The notes under the pieces: model-generated
The model's input: only the letters and a program-made list of their open reading frames with translations
What the model was told of the DNA's origin: nothing
Database searches by the model: none
Translations under genes and position numbers: made by a program
NCBI RefSeq assembly: GCF_001570585.1
Contig: NZ_BBXF01000002.1
Location: 1,500,077 to 1,564,076, forward strand
DNA from: Herbidospora daliensis
GTDB lineage: Bacteria > Actinomycetota > Actinomycetes > Streptosporangiales > Streptosporangiaceae
Direction: 5' to 3'
Length of the DNA: 64,000 nucleotides
Shown here: positions 53,060 through 60,664 of the stretch, piece after piece
How positions within the stretch are numbered: the first letter of the stretch is position 1
Layout: each line of letters begins with the position of its first letter

Positions 53060-53209
53060 TCAGATGAAGTTCTGGAACCCCGAACTCGTCGTGGCAGGGG
53101 CTTCGACGAAGTGTTCCAGCAGCCCGCGGAGGGTTGCGTAAGGCACTTCGCCGGCGGCGTTCAGGAGTGGTTCCCCGTTCGCCGCAGTACCACGCGCAGC
53201 ATCGATCAT
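53060..53209 (-). CDS. fxsA: FxSxx-COOH-type cyclophane RiPP precursor peptide (FxsA-like)
   Basis: 49 residues, easily missed. It ends TTSSGFQNFI, that is F-x-N-x-x at the very C-terminus, where FxsA precursors carry F-x-S-x-x or close variants. The middle, GEVPYATLRGLLEHF, fits the usual helical leader. Three-residue cyclophane synthases join the aromatic residue to the third residue (Phe to Asn here). AGGA lies six to seven bases before the ATG at 53209. It is divergent from the NB-ARC/TPR gene and about 4 kb from fxsB. Assigned by motif and context. Confidence 0.72.
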   Translation of the reverse strand: MIDAARGTAANGEPLLNAAGEVPYATLRGLLEHFVEAPATTSSGFQNFI

Positions 53210-53361
53210 TAAGTCCTCGCCTTCAGCGGCAGCCGAAATGGGAATTACGGTTGGCCGCCTTTCGCGGCCCGGGCACCATTGACGAACTTGCTGTATAGAT
53301 GAGTTTTGAACAGGCTCTGGCGCGAAGCAAGTAATCTTTTCATGGAAGCAGCGGAGGTCTG

Positions 53362-55890
53362 ATGGTCGCCGAATCCTCCTCGCTAGCGACGCATTCAATC
53401 GGGGACAAGCAACCGGAGATCTTCGAGCGGGTCCCACCCCAGAACCGGAACTTCACCGGCCGGGAGAGCCTGCTGCGCCAGCTACGCGAGGGCACTCGGT
53501 CGGTGACCGCCGTCATCCCACTGCCCCAGGCGCTGCAGGGGTACGGCGGTGTCGGCAAGACTCACCTGGCCATCGAGTACGCCTACCGCTACCGCCAGCA
53601 CTACGACCTGATCTGGTGGATCCCGGCCGACCAGTACTACCTGGTCTCCTCCGCCCTGGCGGCGATGGCTCCTCATCTGGGGCTCACCCCCGCATCGGTC
53701 GTGGGCGTGGAGGAGGCGGCCGACGCCGTGCGTGAGGCGCTGGAGAACGGCACTCCGTACAACAACTGGCTGCTGATCTTCGACAACGCGGAAGACGCGC
53801 GGATCGAGAAGTTCATCCCCCGTGGGCCCGGCCATGTGATCATCACCTCGCGCGACCCGAACTGGGACGACCAGTTCCGGTCCCTGCAGGTCGACGTGTT
53901 CTCCCGGGAGGAGAGCATCGAGTTCCTGACGAAGAGGCTGGGGTCACGCATCAAGGAGGACGAGGCGTTTCGGCTGGCCGACAAGCTGGGCGATCTGCCG
54001 CTGGCGCTCGAGCAGGTCGGCGCGTTGCAGCGGCGCAGCACCATGACGGTCGACGACTACATCGAGCTCCTCGACAAGCAGACGGCGCGACTGCTCGACA
54101 CCGACCGGGCCAAGGACTACCCGCTGACGATGACGGCGGCCTGGCGGGTGTCGATGGCGCTGCTGGAAGAACGCCTCCAGATCGCGCTCAACCTGTTGCG
54201 ATGCTGCGCCTTCTTCGGGCCCGACCCCATCCCCCTCGACGTGTTCCGGCGCGGTAACAAGGCCAAGGCCCCGAGCCTGGAGAAACTGCTGGCCGACCCG
54301 ATCATGTTCGACAAGTCGGTGAAGGAGCTCAGCCGCTACGCGCTGATCCGGAGCGACCCCGACAACCGGACGATCCAGGTCCACCGGCTGATTCAGGCTC
54401 TGCTTCGGGCCGACCTCGACGACGAGCGGCAGAAGCGGCATCGTGAAGAGGTCCACCGCCTGCTCGCGGGAAGCGCGCCGCAGGCGCCCGACGACAACTC
54501 CAAATGGGGAGACTTCGCCGATCTGGTGCCCCACGTCGGCCCTTCACAACTGCTGGGGTCCTCGGAGCCCGAAGTCCGGGAGTTCGCCCTCAACGTGGTC
54601 CGTTACCTCTACTCCTCCGGTAACTACCCGTCGGCGCTGGAGCTGGTCGACACCTTCATCACCGACTGGGGCAAATCCCGCGAGAACCACCCCGACGTCC
54701 TGCGGGCCCGCCGCCACCAGGCCAACATCCTGCGGCGCATGGGCGAGTACAGCAAGGTCTACGACCTCGACCGCGCCACTCTCGACGAGGTGATCGCCGA
54801 GTTCGGCGCGGAGCACCCCGAGACCCTGATCGCCACCAACGGCCTCGGGGGCAGCATGCGCGCCCGCGGTGACTTCCGGGCCGCACTCGAGCTCGACGAG
54901 GATTCGGTCGAACTGCACGAGCGCCTGCTCGGCGAAGACCACGTGCTCACCCTCCGGGCCAAGAACAGCCTCGCCCTCGACTACGGCCTCAACAGCAGAT
55001 ACGACCAGGCCAGGCAGCTCCATACCGAGGTCTACCTGGCTCAGAGTGAGGCGATCAACCCGGCCAGCGCCGAGATCGTGTTGCTCTCGCGCAACAGCAT
55101 GGCCCGGGCCGTGCGGCTCACCAACGGCTTCGAGGAGGCCTGCGACACGGGGGAGGCCGCCCTGGCGTTCGGGGTCCAGAAGCTCGGCCGCGACCACTGG
55201 GCCACCCTGATCACCGCCAAAGACCTGTCGATCGCCCAACGGCGCGCGGGCGCCCTCAACGAGGCCATCGACAACGCCCGAGACACCCACACCCGGCTGG
55301 CCCGGCTCTTCGGCCCCCGCCACCCCGACACGATCGCGGCCGCCGTGAACGTCTCCAACGCCCTGCGCGTACGCGGCGACCTCGCCGAGGCGTACGAACT
55401 GGCCCAGGAGATGACCGTCACCTATCCGTCGGTCTACGGCGACGACCATCCGTTCACGCTCGCCTGCACCACCAACCTGGCGATCCTGCACCGCCTCCTC
55501 GGCAAGCCCGAAGAGGCGCGCCTCCTCAACGAGACCGCCCGCGAGAAGCTGACCAAGCGGCTCGGCCCCGACCACCACTACGTGCTCTCGTGCGCGGTGA
55601 ACCTGGCCAGCGATCTGGCCGCCCTGGGCCGGATCGAGGAGGCGCGGGAGCAGGGTGAGGTCACGCTCGACCACCTCAGGCGCCTGTTCGGCCACGACCA
55701 CTTCCTGGCCCTGGCCTGCACCGCCAACCTGGCTCTCGACCGGGCGGCCGTCGGCGCGCCCGACGCGGACGAACTCAAGGCCGAGGCGGCCGGCCTCTAC
55801 CTGGAGCGGCTCGACCTCGGCCAGCCCGACGCGGTGACCGCCGCGTCGGGCGTCCGGATCGACTGCGACTTCGACCCGCTACCGATCTGA
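53362..55890 (+). CDS. fxsT: FxSxx-COOH system NB-ARC/TPR protein (FxsT-like)
   Basis: 842 residues. The N-terminus IFERVPPQNRNFTGRESLL is typical of these proteins. The NB-ARC STAND ATPase has Walker A GYGGVGKT (60-67), Walker B LLIFD (137-141) and GHVIITSRDPNW; residues from about 400 on are TPR repeats with repeated G-x-D-H-P/x-T-L-x-x-x-N-L motifs. In FxSxx-COOH loci a protein of this build accompanies precursor and radical SAM enzyme; its job is unknown, perhaps sensing the peptide. GGAGGT before ATG 53362. It overlaps the converging HEXXH gene by 12 bases. Confidence 0.85.
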   Translation: MVAESSSLATHSIGDKQPEIFERVPPQNRNFTGRESLLRQLREGTRSVTAVIPLPQALQGYGGVGKTHLAIEYAYRYRQHYDLIWWIPADQYYLVSSALAAMAPHLGLTPASVVGVEEAADAVREALENGTPYNNWLLIFDNAEDARIEKFIPRGPGHVIITSRDPNWDDQFRSLQVDVFSREESIEFLTKRLGSRIKEDEAFRLADKLGDLPLALEQVGALQRRSTMTVDDYIELLDKQTARLLDTDRAKDYPLTMTAAWRVSMALLEERLQIALNLLRCCAFFGPDPIPLDVFRRGNKAKAPSLEKLLADPIMFDKSVKELSRYALIRSDPDNRTIQVHRLIQALLRADLDDERQKRHREEVHRLLAGSAPQAPDDNSKWGDFADLVPHVGPSQLLGSSEPEVREFALNVVRYLYSSGNYPSALELVDTFITDWGKSRENHPDVLRARRHQANILRRMGEYSKVYDLDRATLDEVIAEFGAEHPETLIATNGLGGSMRARGDFRAALELDEDSVELHERLLGEDHVLTLRAKNSLALDYGLNSRYDQARQLHTEVYLAQSEAINPASAEIVLLSRNSMARAVRLTNGFEEACDTGEAALAFGVQKLGRDHWATLITAKDLSIAQRRAGALNEAIDNARDTHTRLARLFGPRHPDTIAAAVNVSNALRVRGDLAEAYELAQEMTVTYPSVYGDDHPFTLACTTNLAILHRLLGKPEEARLLNETAREKLTKRLGPDHHYVLSCAVNLASDLAALGRIEEAREQGEVTLDHLRRLFGHDHFLALACTANLALDRAAVGAPDADELKAEAAGLYLERLDLGQPDAVTAASGVRIDCDFDPLPI

Positions 55891-57150
55891 CGACCCGTAC
55901 CGGGCCTCCCAGGAGGCCCGGTGCCCGTCTGCCGCCTCCTTGCCGGCGGTCAGCGCCTCTTCGTCGAGCGTCTCGGCCAGCACCGAGCCGAGGCGGACGC
56001 GCATCCCCTCGACGAAGGTGATCCCGGCGGAGGTGAGGAGCCGCTCGTTCTCCAGTGTGTCGAGGACGAGCCGCACGCCCTCCCGCCACCGCGCGAGTTC
56101 GATGCGGCCGCGGACGCCTTCGTACGGATGCTGGCGCTGCCAGAACTCGGTGACCCCCAGGTAGGCGTAGGCGCCTTGGAGAAGGCCGTGGGCGGGACGG
56201 GGGTCGGGCCGCCAGGGGGCGTAGAAGGTGTCGGTGCGTTCGTAGCGCACCAGGGGCACCAGGTGCATGAGCGCGTCGAGCTTGGCGTGCTGGATCTCGT
56301 GGGCGAAGGTCTCGGCGAGCCAGGCGGGGGAGCCCTTCGGGGCCGACATGGCGATGGTGCCGAAGGTCTCCCTGGCCGAGGAACTGCTGACGCCCTCCGG
56401 CGGGGCCGCGATCGGGGTGAGGGCCCGCACGATCGCCACGACCTCCTCGGCGACGCCCGGATGGTTCTCGCGCAGGACGTGCCAGGCTTCGGGGAGCAGC
56501 GACCGCCAGGCGGGCAGGTCCTCGGGGGCGAGCCGGGGCGTCACGCGGCCCGGCTCCGGCCAGCGGTAGGGGTCGAGGTCGTCGAGGGTGACGGAGAAGC
56601 CGTCGTCGATGCGGATCCGGTGCAGGACCTGCCAGCCGGGAGCGTCGGCGGCCGGGTCGGCGGCGGCGCTCCAGTCGCCGGCGTGGATGACGCCGTCGGC
56701 CACTTCGACGTCCCCTGACGTCCCCGAGGGCGTCAGCCGGCCGAGACCCGGCAGCATGAGCCCGCCGTCGTCGTCGAGGAGCACCGTCAACCGGCACGAC
56801 GCGCCGGAGAAGACGGCCGCCGCCAGGGCGACGGCCGCCAGCCGGCCGGGTCGTTCCGGGCCTCGTGTCCGCAGGGAGCGGAACGTCCGCCAGCCCCAGG
56901 CGCCGACGGCGGGGTGCTGCAGGATCCGGCCCACCGCGGCGGGGGCGTCGGCCTCCAACTGGAGCAGGGTGGTGTAGGCCGCGCCGGCCAGGGCGGCGTC
57001 GGCGTGACTCGACAACCGGGCCTCCTCGGCGACTCCCCGGAGCAGCCCGATGCGGCGGCGGACCTGTATGCCGTTGAGCTCTTCAGCCGCTTCCGCGTTG
57101 GCGGGTTCCTCGGCCAGCGCGCGGAAGGTCTTGTCAGAGACCGTATTCAT
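55879..57150 (-). CDS. FxSxx-COOH system HEXXH-motif protein
   Basis: 423 residues. The zinc-peptidase-like motif HEIQH is at 284-288 within AETFAHEIQHAKLDALM; GAYAYLGVTEFWQRQ follows. The family of HEXXH proteins linked to FxSxx-COOH loci has this length and motif position. It may trim the modified peptide from its leader or act on another target; unproven. ATG overlaps the stop of the radical SAM gene (ATGA), placing it second in that operon. Confidence 0.85.
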   Translation of the reverse strand: MNTVSDKTFRALAEEPANAEAAEELNGIQVRRRIGLLRGVAEEARLSSHADAALAGAAYTTLLQLEADAPAAVGRILQHPAVGAWGWRTFRSLRTRGPERPGRLAAVALAAAVFSGASCRLTVLLDDDGGLMLPGLGRLTPSGTSGDVEVADGVIHAGDWSAAADPAADAPGWQVLHRIRIDDGFSVTLDDLDPYRWPEPGRVTPRLAPEDLPAWRSLLPEAWHVLRENHPGVAEEVVAIVRALTPIAAPPEGVSSSSARETFGTIAMSAPKGSPAWLAETFAHEIQHAKLDALMHLVPLVRYERTDTFYAPWRPDPRPAHGLLQGAYAYLGVTEFWQRQHPYEGVRGRIELARWREGVRLVLDTLENERLLTSAGITFVEGMRVRLGSVLAETLDEEALTAGKEAADGHRASWEARYGSSDR

Positions 57151-58409
57151 ACACGTCCCTTCAATCGGGCGGTGTCACGGGCGTGCCGATCGCTGATGTA
57201 CGAGATCAGCCGGTAGAGGTCGGGACAGTAGACCGAAGGAGCGCGGAAGCCGGCGCCCGGGCGGAAACGATGGGCGTACAGTCCGCCGCCGCACACCTCC
57301 ATCAGGTCGCAGGCGGTGCACTCCGGTCCGAGCGCGGCGGCGCCGAGTTGCCGTGCGACGATCGCGGGGAAGCCGAGGGCCGCGTCGAACGGGTGGTCCC
57401 GCACGTGCAGGCCGGTCGCCGAAGCGCCCTCATACGCCGATTTCAGGATGTCGGACTGTTCGATGTCGCCGTTCGTCTCCACGACCATCATCAATGAAGG
57501 CGACAACCCGACAGCCTCGGTCCGGGACGGGAAGCCGGAAAGCAGCCGGAGAATCTCGTGGAACAGCCTGATCTCGGTACGGAACGTCGCCGCTCCCCGC
57601 CACTCGTCGAATATCTCGATGAGCCAGTCGGCATAAGGCGTCAGCGGAGAAAGGGGCTCGCGTTCCGGGGGCGGCGCCGCCCAGTTGCCGTGGGGCAGCA
57701 GGAAATCGACGCTCGGCGGGTCGAATTCCAGCAATGCGCGATAGGTCTCCAAGGGGTTGTTTCTCAGGTCGATCGTGCACAGGATGCCGGCGAACAAATG
57801 GTGGAACGGGCCGTCGGTCAGCAGCCGCAGCGCCCGGCTCACCTGGCGGTGGCTGCCTCTCCCGTTCGCGAACAGCCGGGTTCTGTCGTGTGCCGCCGCC
57901 GTGCCGTCGAGGCTGACTCCGATGCGTATGTCCAGTTCATCGAAGAGCCTCAGGTAGGCCTCGTTCAGGCGGACCCCGTTGGTCTGCATGCTCACCCGTA
58001 CGCGGGTGCCGACCTCCGAGCATTCCCCGCGGATGGTCCGCACGATATGCGAGAGGGATTCCGGCCCGGCGAGAAGCGGTTCCCCTCCGTGCAGGATGAC
58101 GTCGACATCGGCCAGCCGGTGGGTGCGGGCGTGTTCCGCTATGCGGAATGCCGTGTGCTTCACGACGTCGGGCGGCATTTGGCGTGGCTGACCGCGCCAG
58201 CCCTGGTCGGCCATTTCATACACGTAGCAGCCCGGGCAGGCGAGATCGCATCGGCTGTGCACCTTCAGGATGAACTGCCGAAAGGGGGACGGCCGCCATC
58301 CCGTGGCCAGCAATTCCGCGACGTCGAGGTTTGCCGGAAATACGTTTTCGGGCAGCGGGGTCGTGAGTTCGTGGTTGTTCGCCAACCGGCACACCCTTCT
58401 TCGCGCCAA
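57147..58409 (-). CDS. fxsB: Radical SAM/SPASM cyclophane synthase, FxsB family
   Basis: 420 residues. The radical SAM cluster CDLACPGC (Cys54, 58, 61) binds the 4Fe-4S/SAM site, HGGEPLL is the SAM GGE motif, and the SPASM C-terminus has CTACDLMEVCGGGLYAHRF with a later YCPDL. FxsB enzymes form C-C crosslinks between Phe and the third residue of their C-terminal precursor motif. The start is uncertain: TTG 58409 (used), or GTG at 58394. It is the first gene of a minus-strand operon with the HEXXH gene. Confidence 0.88.
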   Translation of the reverse strand: MARRRVCRLANNHELTTPLPENVFPANLDVAELLATGWRPSPFRQFILKVHSRCDLACPGCYVYEMADQGWRGQPRQMPPDVVKHTAFRIAEHARTHRLADVDVILHGGEPLLAGPESLSHIVRTIRGECSEVGTRVRVSMQTNGVRLNEAYLRLFDELDIRIGVSLDGTAAAHDRTRLFANGRGSHRQVSRALRLLTDGPFHHLFAGILCTIDLRNNPLETYRALLEFDPPSVDFLLPHGNWAAPPPEREPLSPLTPYADWLIEIFDEWRGAATFRTEIRLFHEILRLLSGFPSRTEAVGLSPSLMMVVETNGDIEQSDILKSAYEGASATGLHVRDHPFDAALGFPAIVARQLGAAALGPECTACDLMEVCGGGLYAHRFRPGAGFRAPSVYCPDLYRLISYISDRHARDTARLKGRV

Positions 58410-58560
58410 CCCTATTTCGCCCTATTTTGAACTGATAGTCAATATTCGCTTCGCTACGTGACGGCCCGGGCACCGGGACCGCCGTTTCGGCCGATCAGAT
58501 CACTGAGTGATGACCATCCGCAAATAAATCTACGTTTGCGCACGTCAAAGACATCTTGCA

Positions 58561-58575
58561 TAGGAAAGTTTCCTA
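58561..58575. promoter_or_regulatory. Palindromic operator TAGGAAA-n-TTTCCTA
   Basis: A 15-base dyad with perfect 7-bp arms around one G, in an AT-rich gap, 41 bases before the start of the small secreted protein gene. TTAGGAAA-type dyads recur upstream of secreted-protein genes in actinomycetes as I recall, but the regulator is not identified. Confidence 0.5.
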
Positions 58576-58616
58576 ATAAATACTCCGCATGACGACCCTC
58601 ATCCCCAGGAGGTCCC

Positions 58617-58940
58617 ATGCTCCGCCGCGCCCTGACCTTCGTGGCCGCCGCCGCCCTCACCGCGACGACCGTCCTCACAACCCCAGCTCAGGCCGTCATC
58701 GTCAACCTCAACTTCGGCCCCCTCAGCATCGGCGAATACTGCACCGCCAAGATCCACCCGCAAGCCTGGCTTGGCCTCTACGAAGCGAGCGGCCTCAGGT
58801 GCTACACCCCCCAAGGCTCCGGCCTGATCTTCCGGGGAACCGGCGACCCCTACCTAGCCTGCAAGCACCTCACGACGGACGTCATCGCAAGCGCGACCAG
58901 GATCGCCGGTGACGGCCTCAGCTGCCAGGCCGTCCGCTAA
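58617..58940 (+). CDS. Small secreted four-cysteine protein
   Basis: 107 residues. A Sec signal (LTFVAAAALTATTVLTTPAQA) is cleaved probably after residue 26, leaving about 80 residues with Cys42, 62, 82 and 103, evenly spaced by about 20 and likely forming two disulfides. No known family. AGGAGG precedes the ATG. It overlaps the converging SnoaL-like gene by four bases. A palindromic operator is upstream. Confidence 0.78.
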   Translation: MLRRALTFVAAAALTATTVLTTPAQAVIVNLNFGPLSIGEYCTAKIHPQAWLGLYEASGLRCYTPQGSGLIFRGTGDPYLACKHLTTDVIASATRIAGDGLSCQAVR

Positions 58941-59287
58941 GCCACGGGCGTGATCTGAAACACCGCGGCCCGCCAGTCCCCGGAAGCGTCGAGAACCATG
59001 GTCGTGGTCGCGTAGACGACCATCGTCCCCCGCGCCGAGTCGATTTCCACCCGCGCCGTGTGCACGACGGAGGTAGGACTCAGCTGCACCACCCGGTGCC
59101 CAGACTGCTCCGTCCGCGTGTACGGGTTCTCGTTCTCCGCGAAGGTCCGCAGAATCGTCTCCCGGTCCGTCTCCACCCCCCAGGGCGAGATCGCCACCGG
59201 CTCGTCGGTCAGGTACCCGTCGTAGAAGGCGGCGTCTCCCTCGCGGTTGGCCCGCCACGCCCGTTCGCTGAGTTCGATGAAGTCCAT
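58937..59287 (-). CDS. SnoaL-like (NTF2-fold, DUF4440-type) protein
   Basis: 116 residues of the NTF2-like cone fold (FIELSERAWRANREGDAAFY, YTRTEQSGHRVVQL, DWRAAVFQITPV). Such proteins bind small hydrophobic molecules or act as isomerases; the substrate is unknown. Its ATG overlaps the -35 element of the divergent ECF41 promoter, so the two genes probably share regulation. The ECF41 sigma factor itself carries a C-terminal domain of the same fold. Confidence 0.8.
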   Translation of the reverse strand: MDFIELSERAWRANREGDAAFYDGYLTDEPVAISPWGVETDRETILRTFAENENPYTRTEQSGHRVVQLSPTSVVHTARVEIDSARGTMVVYATTTMVLDASGDWRAAVFQITPVA

Positions 59288-59313
59288 GTCACATCCCTGT
59301 GCCCTGCCTCGTC
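59287..59313 (+). promoter_or_regulatory. ECF41-type promoter (autoregulated)
   Basis: TGTCACA (59287-59293), 16 bases, CGTC (59310-59313) matches the known ECF41 consensus. The transcript would start about seven bases later, almost at the GTG at 59323, giving a nearly leaderless mRNA and deciding the start codon of the sigma gene. Confidence 0.75.
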
Positions 59314-59322
59314 CTACTTAGC

Positions 59323-60138
59323 GTGGAACCGTATGTGGCAATCCGGCCAAGACTTGTCCGCTTGGCCTACGGCCTCCTCGGCGATCTCCAAGAGTCCGAG
59401 GACGTCGTCCAGGAGGCCTGGCTGCGCCTGAACCAGGCGGAGCCGCCGGACGACGTAGAGGCCTGGCTGGTCGTCACCGTCTCCAGGCTGGCCCTGGACG
59501 TCCTGAAATCGGCCAGGAAGCGCAGGGAGGAGTACGTGGGCCCCTGGCTCCCCGAGCCGGTGGTCGACGCCGACCCCGCCGACCGGGTCACGCTCGACGA
59601 GTCGCTCAGCATGGCCATGTTCGTGGTCCTCGAAAGCCTCAGCCCGGCCGAGCGCACGGCTTTCGTCCTCCACGACGTCTTCGGCGTGCCCTTCGACGAG
59701 GTGGCGAAGGCGGTGGGCCGGACGACCGCCGCCTGCCGTCAGCTCGCCGCCAGGGCTCGCAGGCACGTCCAGGACAAGGCCCCCCGGTTCGACGTCGACG
59801 TCGACGACCACAAGCGGGTGGTCGACGCGTTCGCGGCGGCGTGCGCGGGGAGGGATATCGAGGGGCTGCTCGCGGTGCTCGATCCCGATGTGGTCCTGCG
59901 CAGTGACGGGGGAGGGCTGGTCAAGGCCGCGCTGCGGCCCATTCGGGGGGCCGGCAAGGTCGCGCGGTTCCTGGTCGCCATCGTCAAGGACGGCGAATTC
60001 CGGCCGGCCGTGGTCAACGGGTCGCCGGGGCTGGTCCGGGACGATCCGCCGGCCGTCTACGGGCTGGCGGTCCAGAACGGACGAATCGTCGCGGTCGACG
60101 TCGTCCGCAATCCAGAGAAGCTGAGGAGTCTGCAATGA
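59323..60138 (+). CDS. ECF41-family RNA polymerase sigma factor (SigJ-like)
   Basis: 271 residues: region 2 (LVRLAYGLLGDLQESEDVVQ), region 4 (LSPAERTAFVLHDVFGVPFD, then an HTH in AKAVGRTTAACRQLAARARR), and a SnoaL-like C-terminal domain with the ECF41 signature DGGG (about residues 194-197), which acts as a built-in regulator instead of an anti-sigma factor. GTG 59323 is chosen over GTG 59299 from the promoter position. It is coupled (ATGA) to the AhpD-like gene, the usual ECF41 target. Confidence 0.9.
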   Translation: MEPYVAIRPRLVRLAYGLLGDLQESEDVVQEAWLRLNQAEPPDDVEAWLVVTVSRLALDVLKSARKRREEYVGPWLPEPVVDADPADRVTLDESLSMAMFVVLESLSPAERTAFVLHDVFGVPFDEVAKAVGRTTAACRQLAARARRHVQDKAPRFDVDVDDHKRVVDAFAAACAGRDIEGLLAVLDPDVVLRSDGGGLVKAALRPIRGAGKVARFLVAIVKDGEFRPAVVNGSPGLVRDDPPAVYGLAVQNGRIVAVDVVRNPEKLRSLQ

Positions 60139-60572
60139 GGATGGACATCGGCGCTGTTGCGCCCGAGGCGTACAAGGCGATGCTGGGCGTGGAGCGCTAC
60201 CTGCACTCCAGCGCTCTGCCGTCGCAGGTGCTGGAGCTGGTCAAGCTGCGGGCCAGTCAGATCAACGGGTGCGCCTACTGCGTGCACATGCACAGCTCCG
60301 ACATGAAGAAGTCCGGGGAGCCCGACGAACGCATCTGGGGCGTGGCGGCCTGGCGGGAGACGCCGTCGTTCACCCCGGCCGAGCGGGCGGCCCTGGCGCT
60401 GACCGAGGAGGCGACCCGGCTCGCCGACTCCACCGGCGTCAGCGACGAGGCGTGGGGGGAGGCGGCGAAGTACTTCGACGACGCGCAGCTCGCGGCGCTC
60501 GTGGTGGCCATCGCCACCATCAACGCCTGGAACCGCGTCGCGGTCACCACCCACAAGGAACCAGGGGCCTGA
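60135..60572 (+). CDS. AhpD-like carboxymuconolactone decarboxylase-family protein
   Basis: 145 residues. The redox CxxC is in NGCAYCVHMH (Cys46, Cys49, with His51/53), the AhpD alkylhydroperoxidase pattern. Genes of this family (with oxidoreductases and epimerases) are the standard neighbours and targets of ECF41 sigma factors. It likely reduces peroxides or similar electrophiles. ATGA overlap with the sigma gene. Confidence 0.9.
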   Translation: MRMDIGAVAPEAYKAMLGVERYLHSSALPSQVLELVKLRASQINGCAYCVHMHSSDMKKSGEPDERIWGVAAWRETPSFTPAERAALALTEEATRLADSTGVSDEAWGEAAKYFDDAQLAALVVAIATINAWNRVAVTTHKEPGA

Positions 60573-60664
60573 TCACCCACGTGGTGTGGCCCGGGACTAG
60601 ACCTCGGGCCATATCCCCACGTCCTCGCCCGGGAAACCGTGCCGCGCTCACATAATGTCCAGCG

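Noticed and set aside
53279-53337. Sigma-70 promoter for fxsT (TTGACG with TATAGA, or TTGAAC with TAATCT)
   Set aside because: Spacers of 9 and 20 bases do not fit a normal -35/-10 pair.
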